Assembly: GCA_025618425.1 (NCBI GenBank)
Contig: CM046846.1
Location: 2,774,642 to 2,838,641 of the forward strand
Reading direction: 5' to 3'
Length of the DNA stretch: 64,000 nt
DNA from: Heliocidaris tuberculata
Lineage: Eukaryota; Echinodermata; Echinoidea; Camarodonta; Echinometridae
A program made the position numbers and the translations under genes. Positions 25,359 through 38,438 of the stretch are shown here, piece after piece. Numbering within the stretch: position 1 is the stretch's first letter; each line of letters begins with the position of its first letter. The notes under the pieces are model-generated. The model saw only the letters and a program-made list of their open reading frames with translations, did not search any database and was not told where the DNA came from.

Positions 25359-25385
25359 CAAGGAGTTATCACAGATAACTCCTTG
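25359..25385. repeat. Perfect 12-bp hairpin with 3-nt loop
   Basis: CAAGGAGTTATC (25359-25370), loop ACA, GATAACTCCTTG (25374-25385). The flanks TCTGAC and CTCTGACGG are direct rather than inverted. No T run follows, and a bacterial-type terminator has no meaning here. Confidence 0.7.
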
Positions 25386-27117
25386 CTCTGACGGTTTAGA
25401 TTGATAACTAATAAACACTATTATGTAGGCTTACATACCCCCCCCCCCCCCACCACCACCACCGGGTCTCACTTCCCCCCTCTCCCCCTGTCCATTCTCT
25501 CCTTTACTAATTTATTCCCCATTCTCCTTTCTTCTCTTTCTCAACCCTATAATACCAACATCATAAACATTATTACGGGCGGATGTTGGCATGCTTGTAG
25601 AATGAGCAAAGGGCTTTAAATATTAGTTGCCCTTCTGAACTTGGTTTCGAACCGAGACCGGTGGGAAGCAATAACAGAGGGGTCTACTAGGTATTATTAC
25701 TGTGAGCGCGAGTAGCGACTTACCGAGCATGGGTGTGATATGAATATACCATACACGTGTAGCAGATTATACAACCCACAAGAATGTTATTTTTCGCTTT
25801 CGGGAGGCGCGTTGGGCCTGTGTAATAAGTGACTTCAAAGCTAGGGTATATAATATAAGGCCTATACTTATTTCCTGGAGTTGATGTAAGAAACAGGGAT
25901 GAAGCAAGAGTGGATTATTTACTCAATTGGAATGCTAGGATGGATGAACGTGTAATAGGGATGATCATTTTTCATCATGGTCCTTGTGTTACGGGATGTA
26001 CGGTGGGGCTTGGAAGCCTCGTCAGTGAGTCTAGATGCCTCATCCCTCTGATGTGATGCAGTCCTGACTTCGTGGGATGCAGGAGGAGTGGGAGGGTCGT
26101 GGCAACGCTTCCTCTAAAACTTTGATCTTGGACATCTTCAGAAATTGTTGATTATCTCATTGGTGTTTATTATTCAGGATTACTTCACTTCTGTGTAACA
26201 CTGTAACCACGCGGCCTGTTATTAATATGGCTAGACAGGGGTTGATGATGGATGCATATATATAATAATTATCACCAAAAAAAAAAAAATTTTTTTAAAT
26301 CGTGAAACAATAATTCCCGAAGTTGATCAAGTGAGCGAATTGTCGTAGGATTCAGCCATACCAGCAATACTGTTATCGAAAAAGTTGTGTGCAGAGTGTC
26401 TTTACGTCACGGATTGGTACTTCTCTTGCCGCGAAAATGATAGATGGATGGATGCCTTCTGAATGATCCCAAACTTTGACATTCTCTTACATTATATAGT
26501 TTGGATTTTGTGAATGAAAGGAATACTTATTAAAAACGTCGAATTCAGGTTGATACTTTTCATCTGGAAATGATATAGCGTATATACCATTCTCTATTTC
26601 AACGCCGTTCTTTTCGATATCAACTGGAACTCAATGCACTATGGGATATGCTATACAATACGTGATTGTTATTAACAAGACGTTATAAAAACACGAGACT
26701 GCATGTCTGCAGGCTAAATATGTCACTTTGGTATACCACTTCAGTTCTCTAAGCCAGTTTCATATAATGAAATAATAATTCTTTAAACTAGACCTACTTA
26801 CTACGAACTTGTGATAAGGGCATGCATCTACAACATCAACTACAATCCTATCTCCTTGTTCTTCAAATAGCTGCGTAACGTTACTATCTTATTTCGCCAT
26901 TGCATGCAGTTTCTTCATCCTCGACGCTTTTCCTTCTGTAAAAACATCAGATTCTTGGAGATCAGCATCACCTGGTTTTTGTCTTGGATCTGGAGCAATC
27001 ATATAATTCAATTCTAAGTCGTCGTCACAAAGGAAGAGGTATCACCATGTCTCGACTGAACACCACAGTAGGTCCATTCTCGTCCACCTACAAACAGAGT
27101 CGTGCTGCGTTCATTGG

Positions 27118-28025
27118 GGTGAGTTTCATGAGAACATTGAATCTCATCCGAAACCAGCATGTTGCACTACATTCCCGATAAGGGGTGCAGATTGGGGTTA
27201 ATGTGTTTGGGGAGGGGTATATGAGCGTATCCCCATATAAGGAGGTTGGGTCGCACATAATTTTACAAGATAACATTAATAACGATCTCACTATGAAGTT
27301 AACCACGACTACAAGGAGGTGTTGACGAAATATACATAATACTGCTTTCAGAGGATGAGTTTCATGAGAACATTGAATCTCATCAGAAAACAGCATTTTG
27401 CACTACATTCCCGATAAAGGGCTGCAGATTGGGGTTACTCTGTTTGGGGAGGGGTATATGAGTATACCCCCGTATAAGTAGAATGGATCGCGCATAATTT
27501 CACAAGATAACATCAATAACGATCTCACTACGAAGTTAACCACGGCTAAAAAGAGTTGTTGACGAAATAGACATATATAGTACTGCTTTCAGAGGGGTGA
27601 ATTTCAGGAGAACATTGAATCTCGTCCGAAAACAGCTTGTTGCGCTACATTCCGATATGGGGTGCAGATTGGGGTTAATATGTTTGGGGAGGGGTATATG
27701 AGTGAACCTCCATCTAAGGAGGATGAGTCGCACATAATTTTACAGGATAACAACATCAGTAACGATCTCATTATGAAGTTAACCACGGCTACAAAGAGCA
27801 GTTGACGAAATAGATATGTACTGGTTTCAGAGGGGTGAATTTTATGAGAACATTGAATCTTATCCGAAACCAGCATGTTGCACTACACTCCCGATAAGGG
27901 GTACAGATTGGGGTTAATCTAATTTGGGAGGGGGTAAGAATGTACCCCCATATAAGGAGGATGGGTTGAAGATAATTTTTACAAGCTAACAATGACAATA
28001 ATGATCTCATTATGAATTTACCAGT
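27118..28025. repeat. Satellite-like tandem repeat, ~238-bp unit, 3.8 copies
   Basis: GAGAACATTGAATCT recurs at 27130, 27366, 27608 and 27846 (spacings 236, 242 and 238). Each unit carries TGCAGATTGGGGTTA, TTTGGGGAGGGGTATATGAG, CACATAATTTTACA and GATCTCAYTATGAA in order. Copies differ by about 10%, and the last is cut short at 28025. The minus-strand ORFs here repeat the same peptide (CSHETHPLKAVL-like) because the DNA repeats; no gene is supported. Confidence 0.93.
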
Positions 28026-29114
28026 CAAATTCCAGCTAGTTTTTGAAGAAATGGATCATTTCCATTTTACAGCTAGGAGACTAGTATATGATTTACTTAA
28101 AAGGTTCTGTACTACATGCATCTACTTGAAACACTTCGTTGAAATGACTTGAACCAAATTAATGTAATTTAGTTTGTGTATATCATGATTAGGGTGTTCT
28201 TGATCAGCGCACATTGACCAGCACGACTGCTTCTGAATAATTATTATTCAAGTTTATTGGCCTATTCATGGTATATGGTTCGGTGTTGATCATTCTAAAT
28301 TTCTTTAAAGCTAAATTTACCGTTTTAATATAATTTAATACTTTATATTAGTAAAATATAATGGTGACGAATTCATATGATATGGAATAAAATCTAATAC
28401 ATTTAAAGTTCAAGGAGGCAATGCCACTAGTTGCTCTCTTATTAGACCTCTCGAAAAATACCAACAAAAACATATATTACTGAAAACAAAAGAAAGGTCA
28501 AGATTCAGAATTTCGTTCATTTATCATGTTTATTAACAATTTGGAACTCGGCGTTCATTATGTGATTATGAAAAAAGAAAGAAGAGAAACCACGCTAGAA
28601 TTATTTGTGGGCTACTCTGCTTTTCCACCTCATATGAGGATCACTCTCCAACGTTTATACAAACTGATACAATATTTCTGAATGAAGAACTTGTGTTCAT
28701 CATATTTGTTCATTCATTAATTTCCAGGGATTGATCGATCACGAAGCCATTGCCCTGCCATACCTCGGTCAAATCAATGATCGACGCTCTCTTTTCTGAG
28801 ATACAATTGCGAGTGTAGCCTATAGATATAGAAAAAAAAAATATTATTAGCATGACTGATGTTTTAGTCAAATTAGTCATTTGTACATTTTCACCTTAGA
28901 ATTATGCGAAAAATGTGAATATCATTAATCTTGATATTTGGAATAGTATACAAATATATATGAGAGGGTCTGGTTGGAAATATGGTCCCCAAAGTGACGT
29001 GAACCAAGACTATTTTCATGAGGGGCGCAGCTCCGAAGGAAAATGGTCGTCTTCACGTCACCGAGGGTACCTTGTTTTAACCAGAGACTCGAATGTAGGA
29101 AGTATATATTTGGT

Positions 29115-29512
29115 TTATATCCGTCATCTTTGAACTAAAGCCTAAATCTACTCATTATGATCATCTGCACCGTAGGCCTATGGCAGACAGCAAACTTACA
29201 TACGCTAACAGTTTTGAAGAAGGGATGAATTTGCGCGAATATCAAAACACGTAATGATGACCTTATCATGCGCCGGTGCCTAATACAATAGATACGCGCA
29301 AATGAATGTCATCACAATGTAGTACGCACTTCTCGTCTGTGATGTCATACGCCGTAAATAGTATCCGTAAATAGTACTACTATTCACGTGACGTCAGATG
29401 TTACCCTCCATGGCAATTTGCTGATTTGCATGAGGCTAGTGAGAATTGTATTTTGTCACATGACGCGCATTCGACCAATAAACTGCGCAGATTCTTTTCA
29501 TGACGGATATAA
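29115..29512. repeat. TIR-bounded segment with clustered transcription factor motifs
   Basis: TTATATCCGTCAT at 29115-29127 and ATGACGGATATAA at 29500-29512 are perfect 13-bp inverted repeats. If the target duplication is TA, the element starts TATCCGTCAT. Inside lie CACGTGACGTCA at 29385-29396 (overlapping E-box and CRE), the octamer ATTTGCAT at 29424-29431, and CCAAT at 29475-29479, in a CpG-richer context. It could be a MITE, a regulatory block, or a MITE carrying such sites. Confidence 0.55.
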
Positions 29513-31186
29513 TAAATGTTATGTCAAAGAATACAAGACTTGATGAATACAAACTGCTGTATCAACAAGTTTGAAATGTGAACAAAGCTATATCAATTTC
29601 CGTGCAATGTAGCTTATTAATTATTTGGGTGCAAGGCTCTTTCATTTTCTATTAGTCTCGCTCCATTTACTGTTTTCACTATATTGGCCTACATATATGA
29701 CAAAATAAAGTCCTATTTGGTATGATCTATTGATTTTTTTTTGATTTTTTTATCATCCAGTCCGTGTAAGTGACTCTATTTAAAAAATGGCGCTCTTTTT
29801 GCACCCTTTTTGCAATAGTTGAAATATCTGATATTGATCTGATCACCTCAAGATTTTGCTTTGTTCACAAAGTAACAGATGTATCCTTACAGCTTGAATC
29901 TAAATTTGTTAAAGGGAAAAATATTTTATTATGCTAAACTGACAGATGCGGGCGATTTTAACGTGTAAAAAGTTCATTGCTAAGCAACGCTTATCCTTCC
30001 TCACTGTTCAAGGTGTAATCAATTTCCGAGAGTCATCGAGAGACTTTTGGAGCCATTTGGCTCATGAACGTTATAGTTGTCTTATGTAATTACGGACTGA
30101 TGGATATTTTTTATGTTGGAAGCTGTTCTTGTCTGCTATAGTATAATAACCACAAGATGTAACCCTTTAAACTTATAGTTAGATCATGTAGACCGTCACT
30201 CAAATATTTGACCCTTTAAATTTACAACCATCAGTAAACAAGTGATTTTACACCCAGAGCATTTTCTTTCTCTTGTGGGGAAAAGCTAAAGTTTGGTTAG
30301 CTTTGTACTTTACTTTGCTTTTTTCAAGGGGGATCTGATCATCTGACACATCATTCCCAATGGAAAATGTTGGAGTATAGCACTTCGGGACAAGCTCTTT
30401 GCCTATTAAAGTATATCCAGAGAGAGCATTTTGGTATTGTGACTTATTCTTTTATCACGGTCTTTTCATGTCATTTTTAGAAATCCAACATTATCATTTT
30501 CCTTAATGAATGTTTCGTATTCGTCTCTTGGGACGTTTTCAGAATAAACTAAAATGCTATGCGAGAGTTTGAACTGCACTGTATTTTCCACTCCTGAGTT
30601 TTGAATTTCATTTACCTCATAATGATAATATTCCAGGCTAACTTGTCAGCATTAAGATCTATTTAAATTGACTTCCTTTTTCCTGATCAAAATTGTTCTT
30701 TTTGATGTAGGCCTACGATATATAACATTTCGTGTAAGTAATGTTCTGATGGCGTTTCTAATTCTATTTTGGTTTGGATATCATTCATTTCTGTAACCTT
30801 TTCCATATCTCTTCCATTTAAGCGGCGAATTGTTAACTTTAAACAGATCATTAACTAGTTTACGTGATGTTGGTTGGCCAGACAGCCGTGTGTCATATCA
30901 TGTTAATGTATATCCCTGTATGTGACATTAATGAGCTCTGCTAAGTCCATCGTTATGTTTGGATGAGCGTTTAAGAATGCAACAAGGCCTAATGACCCGA
31001 GGAAATGAAATTGCGTATAGTCAGACGTTGGCGGGGGAAGAGCAGACGATTTTAACTTGTATGGCGTATCCAGGATTATGGAAGGGTAAATGGAAAAAGG
31101 GGACGGGCGAACAAGCGAAGACCAGCTAATAGAGACTGCTGCTGGGTTCCGTTCAGTACCTGCTATTGTTTCGCGGTCCTGGACCA

Positions 31187-31204
31187 AACCCTAACCCTAA
31201 CCCT
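31187..31204. repeat. Interstitial telomere-like repeat (AACCCT)3
   Basis: Three perfect tandem AACCCT units, the reverse complement of the TTAGGG telomere repeat used by deuterostomes. At 18 bp it could be chance or a repair footprint. Confidence 0.75.
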
Positions 31205-31306
31205 ATATCTTTGACAAGTTAAAGCCTGGAGCAAATTTCTCCAGAGAAAATGTCGGGTATCTGGTACTGCTGACATAAAAAATTTGTGAATGTGGAGAAC
31301 GGCTTC

Positions 31307-31530
31307 CAGGGGCGTCGTTAGAACATTTTGAATGGGGGGGGGGGGGGGGGGGGGGGTGTGACACCCAAATTTTCCGACAAATTTTTAGGATGTCACATCC
31401 AAATTTGCAGACAAAAATGCTGCACCCTAATCTCCCCCAACAAATGATAACAAAAGAAAATCACAGATGTAGAGATCTTGATCATACAGGTCCATTTTCG
31501 CAAGGAGGGGGCTGACGCCTTTAGCCCCTG
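31307..31530. mobile_element. hAT-like miniature element with a 23-G tract
   Basis: Starts CAGGGGCGTCG and ends GCCCCTG. The flanking 8-mers ACGGCTTC (31299-31306) and TCGGCTTC (31531-31538) match at 7 of 8. An uninterrupted G run fills 31334-31356. The left terminus is the same as that of the element at 32601, so both belong to one family. No ORF is present. Confidence 0.7.
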
Positions 31531-32600
31531 TCGGCTTCCCCTACATAGCATCAGTGACCGAAGCAATTTGTCTATTTGTGCTGTTAGAAAAGGCAATAGT
31601 AACTAACTAGGTTTCAAATAGACCCTTTTATCAATACTGAGCAATTTCTAAAAATCAAGATAATATGGTACAGGTATCAAGCAAGACCAAAGTAAAAAAA
31701 TAACTATACTTACAGTCAACGTAGATGGCGTACAGCAACTTATGATTTTGTTTTCAATGCACACGTGTAGCTAGCTCAATGCAATATGGGGAGTGTGTGT
31801 GTTGTTGACAACATGTACATGACGATTTTATGTACATAAACAACAGCAGATATGGCGCACAGAAGCCATATGACCGTACACTACCTCGGATTTTCTCACC
31901 TTGATTTGAAAGCGCCAAAATCAAATGAATGAAGTCAAAGAAGAAAACAAGACCTCTATTTCCTGAGTAGATTTTTAATGAGGTAATGGATAGTCTTTTA
32001 ACCTTTAAGTTTACTAATTTGTCATTATTAATGTTTATTAGTTGATACTGACTTTAGTTTGGTTCATTGTCATGCCTTGGTCCGGCTCTGGCTCCGATCT
32101 AAGGCAAGTACCTGGGCACGCCCCCGGGTGGGACATCCGGTGGGACAGCGTAAGCGCCTGGCAGATCAGCCGAACGCGTATGATCGATTTTCGATTAATG
32201 TATTTATCTTGTTTATTAAATTTACGGGAACATGAATTATGACAACGACTGATAATCCAAAAATGTGAAACAGTAACACATTGATTATAAACGGAAAGGC
32301 ATTATCGAGAAATCTGTCACCGGTCCATTACACTACACTACAGTTTATTTCGTCAGTGCTGGTGACAGCATTCCACTCTCATAGACTTTGTACACAATGG
32401 TCAATGCGAGCGCACACGTTGGAAGAGAGGTGACAGATTTCACGATTAGGCCAATGGAAAAAAAATAAATTATGTATCTGAACAATGTGATAACTGATTG
32501 TGAGCTTTTTTGGGCTGTGCCTGGAATGAGACAGAAATTGTCTTGAAGACTTGAGTCTAACAAGTTACACATTTCTGTTTGAATATAAATGTTCTGCTTG

Positions 32601-32924
32601 CAGGGGCGTCGATCTTGAGGGGGGGGGGCAAACATATTGTTTCCCTCCCCCCCATATATCCGGAGGTGTAAAATAATCTAAGGAAAATGATGCAAAACTC
32701 GGGAAATTGAAACCTTCCAAACAATGAAACACATAAGGTATTACAAGATCAGACATAAATTTCGCCGCATGCTCTGCGTGCAAATTCTCTAAGTTTGCCT
32801 GCTTCATGTAACCATGGAGAAGCTGGTTATTAAGAGGTGTGAAACAAATCATGTGCCAAATAAACATTACGTTATGCTGTCTTGGCTCCCCCCCCCCAAT
32901 CCGAAAAACAGATCGACGCCCCTG
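32601..32924. mobile_element. hAT-like miniature element, 324 bp
   Basis: Starts CAGGGGCGTCGATC and ends GATCGACGCCCCTG, a perfect 14-bp terminal inverted repeat. The flanking 8-mers TCTGCTTG (32593-32600) and TCTGCCTG (32925-32932) match at 7 of 8. CAGGG termini with 8-bp duplications are typical of the hAT superfamily. Subterminal G and C runs extend the symmetry. The 100-residue minus-strand ORF inside shows no transposase motif. Confidence 0.83.
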
Positions 32925-35000
32925 TCTGCCTGAATATGCATAATTTATGAGAGGCTACTTTCAAGTTCTTAACTTCAGCTACAGTTGTTGGACATGTGGG
33001 AAACATTTTCCATATGCTTTGCTGTTTTTTAATAAAAATTTCAATTTTTTGTATTTTAAGAAATGGGCTTCATTTTACAGCTTTGATAACATTATACAGA
33101 TAGAAAGATGCCAGCACATAGGGTCCGTACAGTAACAAGCAATGTTACAAGTACAAGTACTATTATAGTTTAGTGCTGTATACTGCCATCTTGTGTTGAT
33201 AACCCGCTCAAGTCAACAAGGCTGAGGCTTGGTGATTGCTCCGTCATACATGTAGCTTGTACAGGCTGCCCTGAATAATGCTGTACCAGATAATCAGTGC
33301 ACCCTTTTGAATAGATTTCATTTCCAGAATAATGCACGTATGCTTCAAAAATATTGTAGTCTTGTGTAGTCTGATGCGGAGATATTAGTTGTTTCTTGTA
33401 CTTGGAGGGAGTCAGGATATTAACCCTTTTCAGAATTAAGTATTTTGAATAATACAAAATAATTTCATTAAAAAAAGAAAATAAGAAATATTTAATGATT
33501 TGTAGATAAGAAAATATATTTGACAATGACATACCGGTAAAGCTATATTACTGCTGGTGTGTAGAATCAGAATTTATTTCTTATACATATATTCCAAACC
33601 ATAAGTTATTAAAGAATTTCTTATTTTGAAATAAAAAAAATCATAATTCCTTCTTGGATTCCCACATAGGAAAACATATAGTGCACTAAAAAACCATAGA
33701 ATGTTCATGTTGCCTTGCATAAACAACACTCTCCTTCTCTTTTAGAACCTTACCTACATATGTTGATCTAAGAACATACTTTTCGGTTTATCACATCTAG
33801 CATCAGCATCAGCTAGGTGAAAGTTATTTTCTCCCTTTCCGTGGAGTGTAATGTAGGAAGAAGTTCTAAAATGACATTACAAATTTACTTTTTTTTTTTT
33901 TTGTTAATGATAAGGCTACTGTGGGGATGATGAGTAGTGGTGAAATATTACAATCATTCAATATCAAGTTTAAGTGAGCTTGTAAATTACAAAAACTGTG
34001 ATGAAAATGCCCTAACTTTGGTCAAGGAAAGGGATACTGACTGGTTTATTTGGAGAAATATTCACTATTAATGCATGAATGTATTAACCAGCACTTGGCA
34101 GATTAGTGTGTTTACAATGGGCATATCAAACAAACAACAGGCTGTACAATATCGTAGAAAATAACTATTAAATGAAACAATCAGTTCCTTGAAAACATTT
34201 TCTTGAAAACATTTGTTTTGAAAAAGTAGAAAAAGAAGGGGACAAAAGCATTTCTTTGAAATCTTACTTTTTGTCATGAAAAAGATTCCACTTGATCATT
34301 ATTATTGATTGGTCTTGGACAGTCTTGGAAAGTCTTGGAACTATTTGTTGGTACATGTATAAGAAAATCAAATTAGCAGGAATCTAAATATTTTGAAATC
34401 ACAACACTTTGGTTGAGGCAAATTCCGATGCATCATTGTATGAACAGCAAAGAGGATAAAATTTCTTCATAATTGAATTATAAAATTAAGATGACATTTC
34501 AGAGGAAGAGAAATATTAGAACCAGATATTATTCAGTTCCATTCGGTATGGCTCATTGCCTAATTGATTTAATTTGTAACCAAATATTACCCACTACATA
34601 GACCCAATATGAGAACGCTATGGACATATTTGGGTATCTGCAAGTTTTGCCTAGCTGACATTTCGTTCTTCACAGGTTCGCATAAGGAGCAAATTTTATT
34701 GATAAATTTATTTGAGACTGGATGTATGAGTCATAGGAACTTTCCCTCCTCTTTTTGAAAGGAAGAGAAAATACTTAATTAGCATGGTGGTTTTAGGTTC
34801 AACCCATTCGAACTAGCAAAACTCATTGTATAGTGATATTAAAACTGTGTATCTAATGATAGGTATATACATGTACATGTAGTATTTTCTTGCACGAATG
34901 TTGTTTAATGAAATATTAGCAAACTAAAGGTTTAAGCATCCTTTCAAACAAATACTCAATAAAGAATTAGAGGCTACAATATTTGTATCTCCCTTGTTAA

Positions 35001-35407
35001 CCCTTTCAGGACAGGAATTATTTAAGGGTTAAATTGATCACATTTTGTTCTTCAAATTGGCACCAGTAATATTTTCTTTTAGTGGTACATAATTCAAATA
35101 ACTTGTATTGTCTTTGAAAAAAATATACATGGTAAGGAATTAGCCGTAAAGTTTTAAAAATTGCCAATTTGGATGAAAAAACAGTGATTTTGAACCTCTC
35201 AATGTGTTGCCAATTTAAGGATCTCAAAGTTTATTCTCGTTTTTAAAATTCCTGGCATCAAACGCAATATGGTCATGCAATAAAAATGGACATAGTGTGT
35301 GTAGAAAATTTTGCTCTTTCTGCTCATGCATCTGGTATATTTTTTAGAGCTCTGAATCAAAAGTTATAGAGCCAAACCACACAATGTGGTCAATTGTCTT
35401 GAAAGGG
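35001..35407. mobile_element. piggyBac-like MITE, copy 2 (407 bp)
   Basis: Flanked by TTAA at 34997-35000 and 35408-35411. Same orientation and end-to-end alignment with copy 1 at 10758-11167, including CCCTTTCAGGACAGGAATTA at the left and CTTGAAAGGG at the right. Divergence is roughly 10-15% by eye, so the two insertions are not recent. No ORF is present. Confidence 0.88.
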
Positions 35408-36612
35408 TTAACATTGTATTGGATGAAGACTGTATAACTGGGTGAGGACTATCATGAGCTTGCAATGACATGCTGACTGTAATATGATGTACACTTTATT
35501 ACAGTGCCCCAAAATAAAATGACATTAAACATACATGTATGGTTTAAGCTAACCTCCGAAGAAGTAATTTCTTCATATATAATGTTCCTTTATACCCCAT
35601 TGGTAACCCATGGCATATGTGTGCCCCATTTTGCTATGCAATGATATTTTATACTGCATTTCTTTATATGAATTTTGTATAAATTTTTTCTCTCGTGTGA
35701 ATGTTCTGATTATATTTGGTTGAAGCTGATCTGTGGTTGGTTGGTTGGATGTGATAAGTGATCAGGAAATCAACTAGATGTTGTCAGACTAATTAGAACC
35801 TGGAAAATTCAATTTGGAAAAGTGGTCAGCTAGTCCAGAGGGTATAAGAATAAGATTCCAAAATTGTACAAGTTGATTTTGTGATTACGTTATTCTAACT
35901 AATGCTGTGGTCATCCAAAATGTTTCCTTGTTTCATTTGGCAAGTTATTGCTTTTGATGATGGTAGAAATTAATCTTATTTGAAATTGGTGTATGTATCA
36001 TCACATCATCAATTATGGACTTCATGACTTGTTGCCATATTGATTGTATGCATATATCCATCCATAGTCTATGTGGCTCTTTGCTAATGATTTTCAAGAT
36101 CAAAATATTCTATAATGCAGATGCCAAATCTAAATGACATGCATTGAAATATAATACTTTTAAGGATTTTTTTTTAGTTCTTTGAAAGATCTGTAACTGT
36201 TAGTAGCTTTTAAACTGAAAGTATTGAAAATTCTTTAGTTCAGATTTGCAAATATGTTTTTAGAAATATGATAATGATATAATTTCACCTCCAGACTGCT
36301 ATTAAAGTATGGTCACTTAATGGCTTCTGTAATGTCCCAGCTTTCTTTGTATACTTATTATGACGGAGAGAAGAGTAGTGTCATGTGCCCTGCAAATGGG
36401 CAAATAGGATTATTCATATTGAAGTGTCTGAGGGCATTAGTGTGTGTAAAACATTTGGATTCACTCTATTAGGTATAATGGGATTAAAGGGATGATACCA
36501 TACTCATCCGCTCTTCTTAGAAAGGAAACATGAGGAAAAGGTGAAATGGAATGGAGACGGTGAGTCTGGAGGAAAGGGAGAGACATAAAAAGATGGAGAG
36601 AGGAAGAGAGTT

Positions 36613-36680
<68 letters not shown>

Positions 36681-36757
36681 AAGAGAAAGAGAGAAAAAGA
36701 GAAGAGGGGAAGGATAACTGGATGGAAAGAGGGGCGATTCCGTTAAAAGGAGATGTG

Positions 36758-36794
<37 letters not shown>
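36613..36794. repeat. (GA)n microsatellites
   Basis: (GA)n at 36613-36653 grades into GATAGAGA and GAAAGAGA to about 36697. A second pure (GA)n run lies at 36761-36794. Confidence 0.95.
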
Positions 36795-36797
<3 letters not shown>

Positions 36798-38303
36798 AGG
36801 GGGTGTATGCGATAAGATAGACAAAAATGAGGATAAAAGTGAGAATAGAAATATGGCTTCATAATCAAATTATTGGCTTGGCTTCACTCAGGCGTGCATC
36901 CAATTCCCAGTGGACCTGAAGAGAGCGTTTGAGGGTGAAAAGCCGCCTTCCAACTGAGCAAACGACTTACGAGGTGACAAAGAGGAGTCACCCCCGGTAA
37001 CGTGGACAGGCCGATCCTAGATAAATATCATCTCGAGCGAGGGATGCCCGGTGGCTTTGTCATTTAAATGAAGTGGAGGGGGACGAGTGGATATGATTGG
37101 TTGGCAGGATGAAGGGAGGGCTTATTGGTTCGGTTGGTTGTAGCGTTCACTTTCCTCCACACTTGTAAATATGATATTGATTAAACATGAGGGTGATGAG
37201 GGGAGATGATTGGATGGGAGGGTGGTCAGTACTTACCCCCCTCCCTCATTGATATGAGTAAGAGATGATGAATGAAGGGCATCATGCCCCATCCAATTAA
37301 ATCTATCTGGTATCAAGAGAGATATTTTTTGTAGTATCTTACTTGAAATCTTAATCAGGAGCTCATCGGACACAGGTATTTTAGTGTTTGATATTCACTT
37401 CTTTAAGAATAATTAAAGAGGAACAGAGCATGATCTAAATTGATAGTGTCATGTTTACGTGAGAGCTCATTCATGTCGTGAAATAGGGGTCAAAGACACA
37501 AACGATGTGACCTAATTTCTCTGCTGGACGTTTGATTGTTTACTTTGGTTGGAAAAAAAGACCGAGATGCACTTTGTCTAAATTGGGACTGATTGAACTG
37601 AGGGATAATCTATCATTGCCAGGATTCTGCCCCAAAAGACGAAGATGATGTGAAATTACTGGTCATTGTGAAATAAATGCTTATTAACCCATCAGTTCTC
37701 TGGATGCTGGGTACTTTTCTTCCATCCCCTTGTGAATCAACTCTCTCTCTCTCTCTCTCCATCTCTATTCAATTATAATAAAGGTACTGCTTGATGGAGT
37801 ATTTCTGTCCGGATATAATTCACTTTGCTATGGATTGTTTTGGTCATCTGGAGATTTCATGTCATCACTGGATTCACAGAAGTGTCATCATTTTCTGTAT
37901 GGCATATTTCCGTTTGGATAGAATTCCTCCAATCACAGATTAGTTGAGACAAAGGAGTTTGTGATATTTGGAGGGATTCCTGTCGATGGGTTTGATGAGG
38001 ATCGTTAAGAAGTTCTGACTCACTGTCCTTATCTCATCTTATGATCTAATCCTGGAAGCAAGTTCGTTTTAGGATGAATGACATCATATTATTCATGACT
38101 GCTGGTCTTCTTCCATGGTGTCTCCCATTTGACTTTCTCATCAAGTTTACCAATTTGGAGCATTTATCATCAGATAATTTGAAATTTAATCCACTTCGAT
38201 AGTCGTCTGGAGCTGTAACTATATATCATTCAGATTTTAACCCAAGTCACATTCACCTTCTTAGGAACTTCATTCATCAAAGATAGTTGAAGAAGAATTA
38301 TTG

Positions 38304-38438
38304 AGTGAACTTGAAATAAAACCAGACAATTTGTTGTACTATATCAAAAGTGAACTTGAAATAAAACCAGACAATTTGTTGTACTATATCAAAAGTGAAC
38401 TTGAAATAAAACCAGACAATTTGTTGTACTCTATCGAA
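38304..38438 (+). repeat. 45-bp tandem triplication, open in one frame
   Basis: The 45-bp unit starting AGTGAACTTGAAATAAAACC begins at 38304, 38349 and 38394. The first two copies are identical and the third has two changes near its end. In one frame each unit encodes SELEIKPDNLLYYIK. The open frame runs from a TAG at 38262-38264 to a stop near 38546. It begins just after a plausible acceptor (ATTCACCTTCTTAG ending at 38264) and contains no ATG upstream of the repeats. The C-terminal side (HVCVLFLESVFITIIVVASV) is hydrophobic. It may be an exon or a chance open frame. Confidence 0.85.

Noticed and set aside
25636..25665. GGTTTCGAACCGAGACC as a reverse-strand tRNA or SINE B box
   Set aside because: No A box or SINE body at the expected distance on either strand.
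27088..28028. A series of similar minus-strand ORFs sharing peptide segments
   Set aside because: The shared peptides follow from the 238-bp DNA repeat, and frames shift between units.
30903..31187. A 94-codon minus-strand ORF in a slightly GC-richer patch
   Set aside because: No family resemblance or splice signals; length is within chance expectation for this composition.
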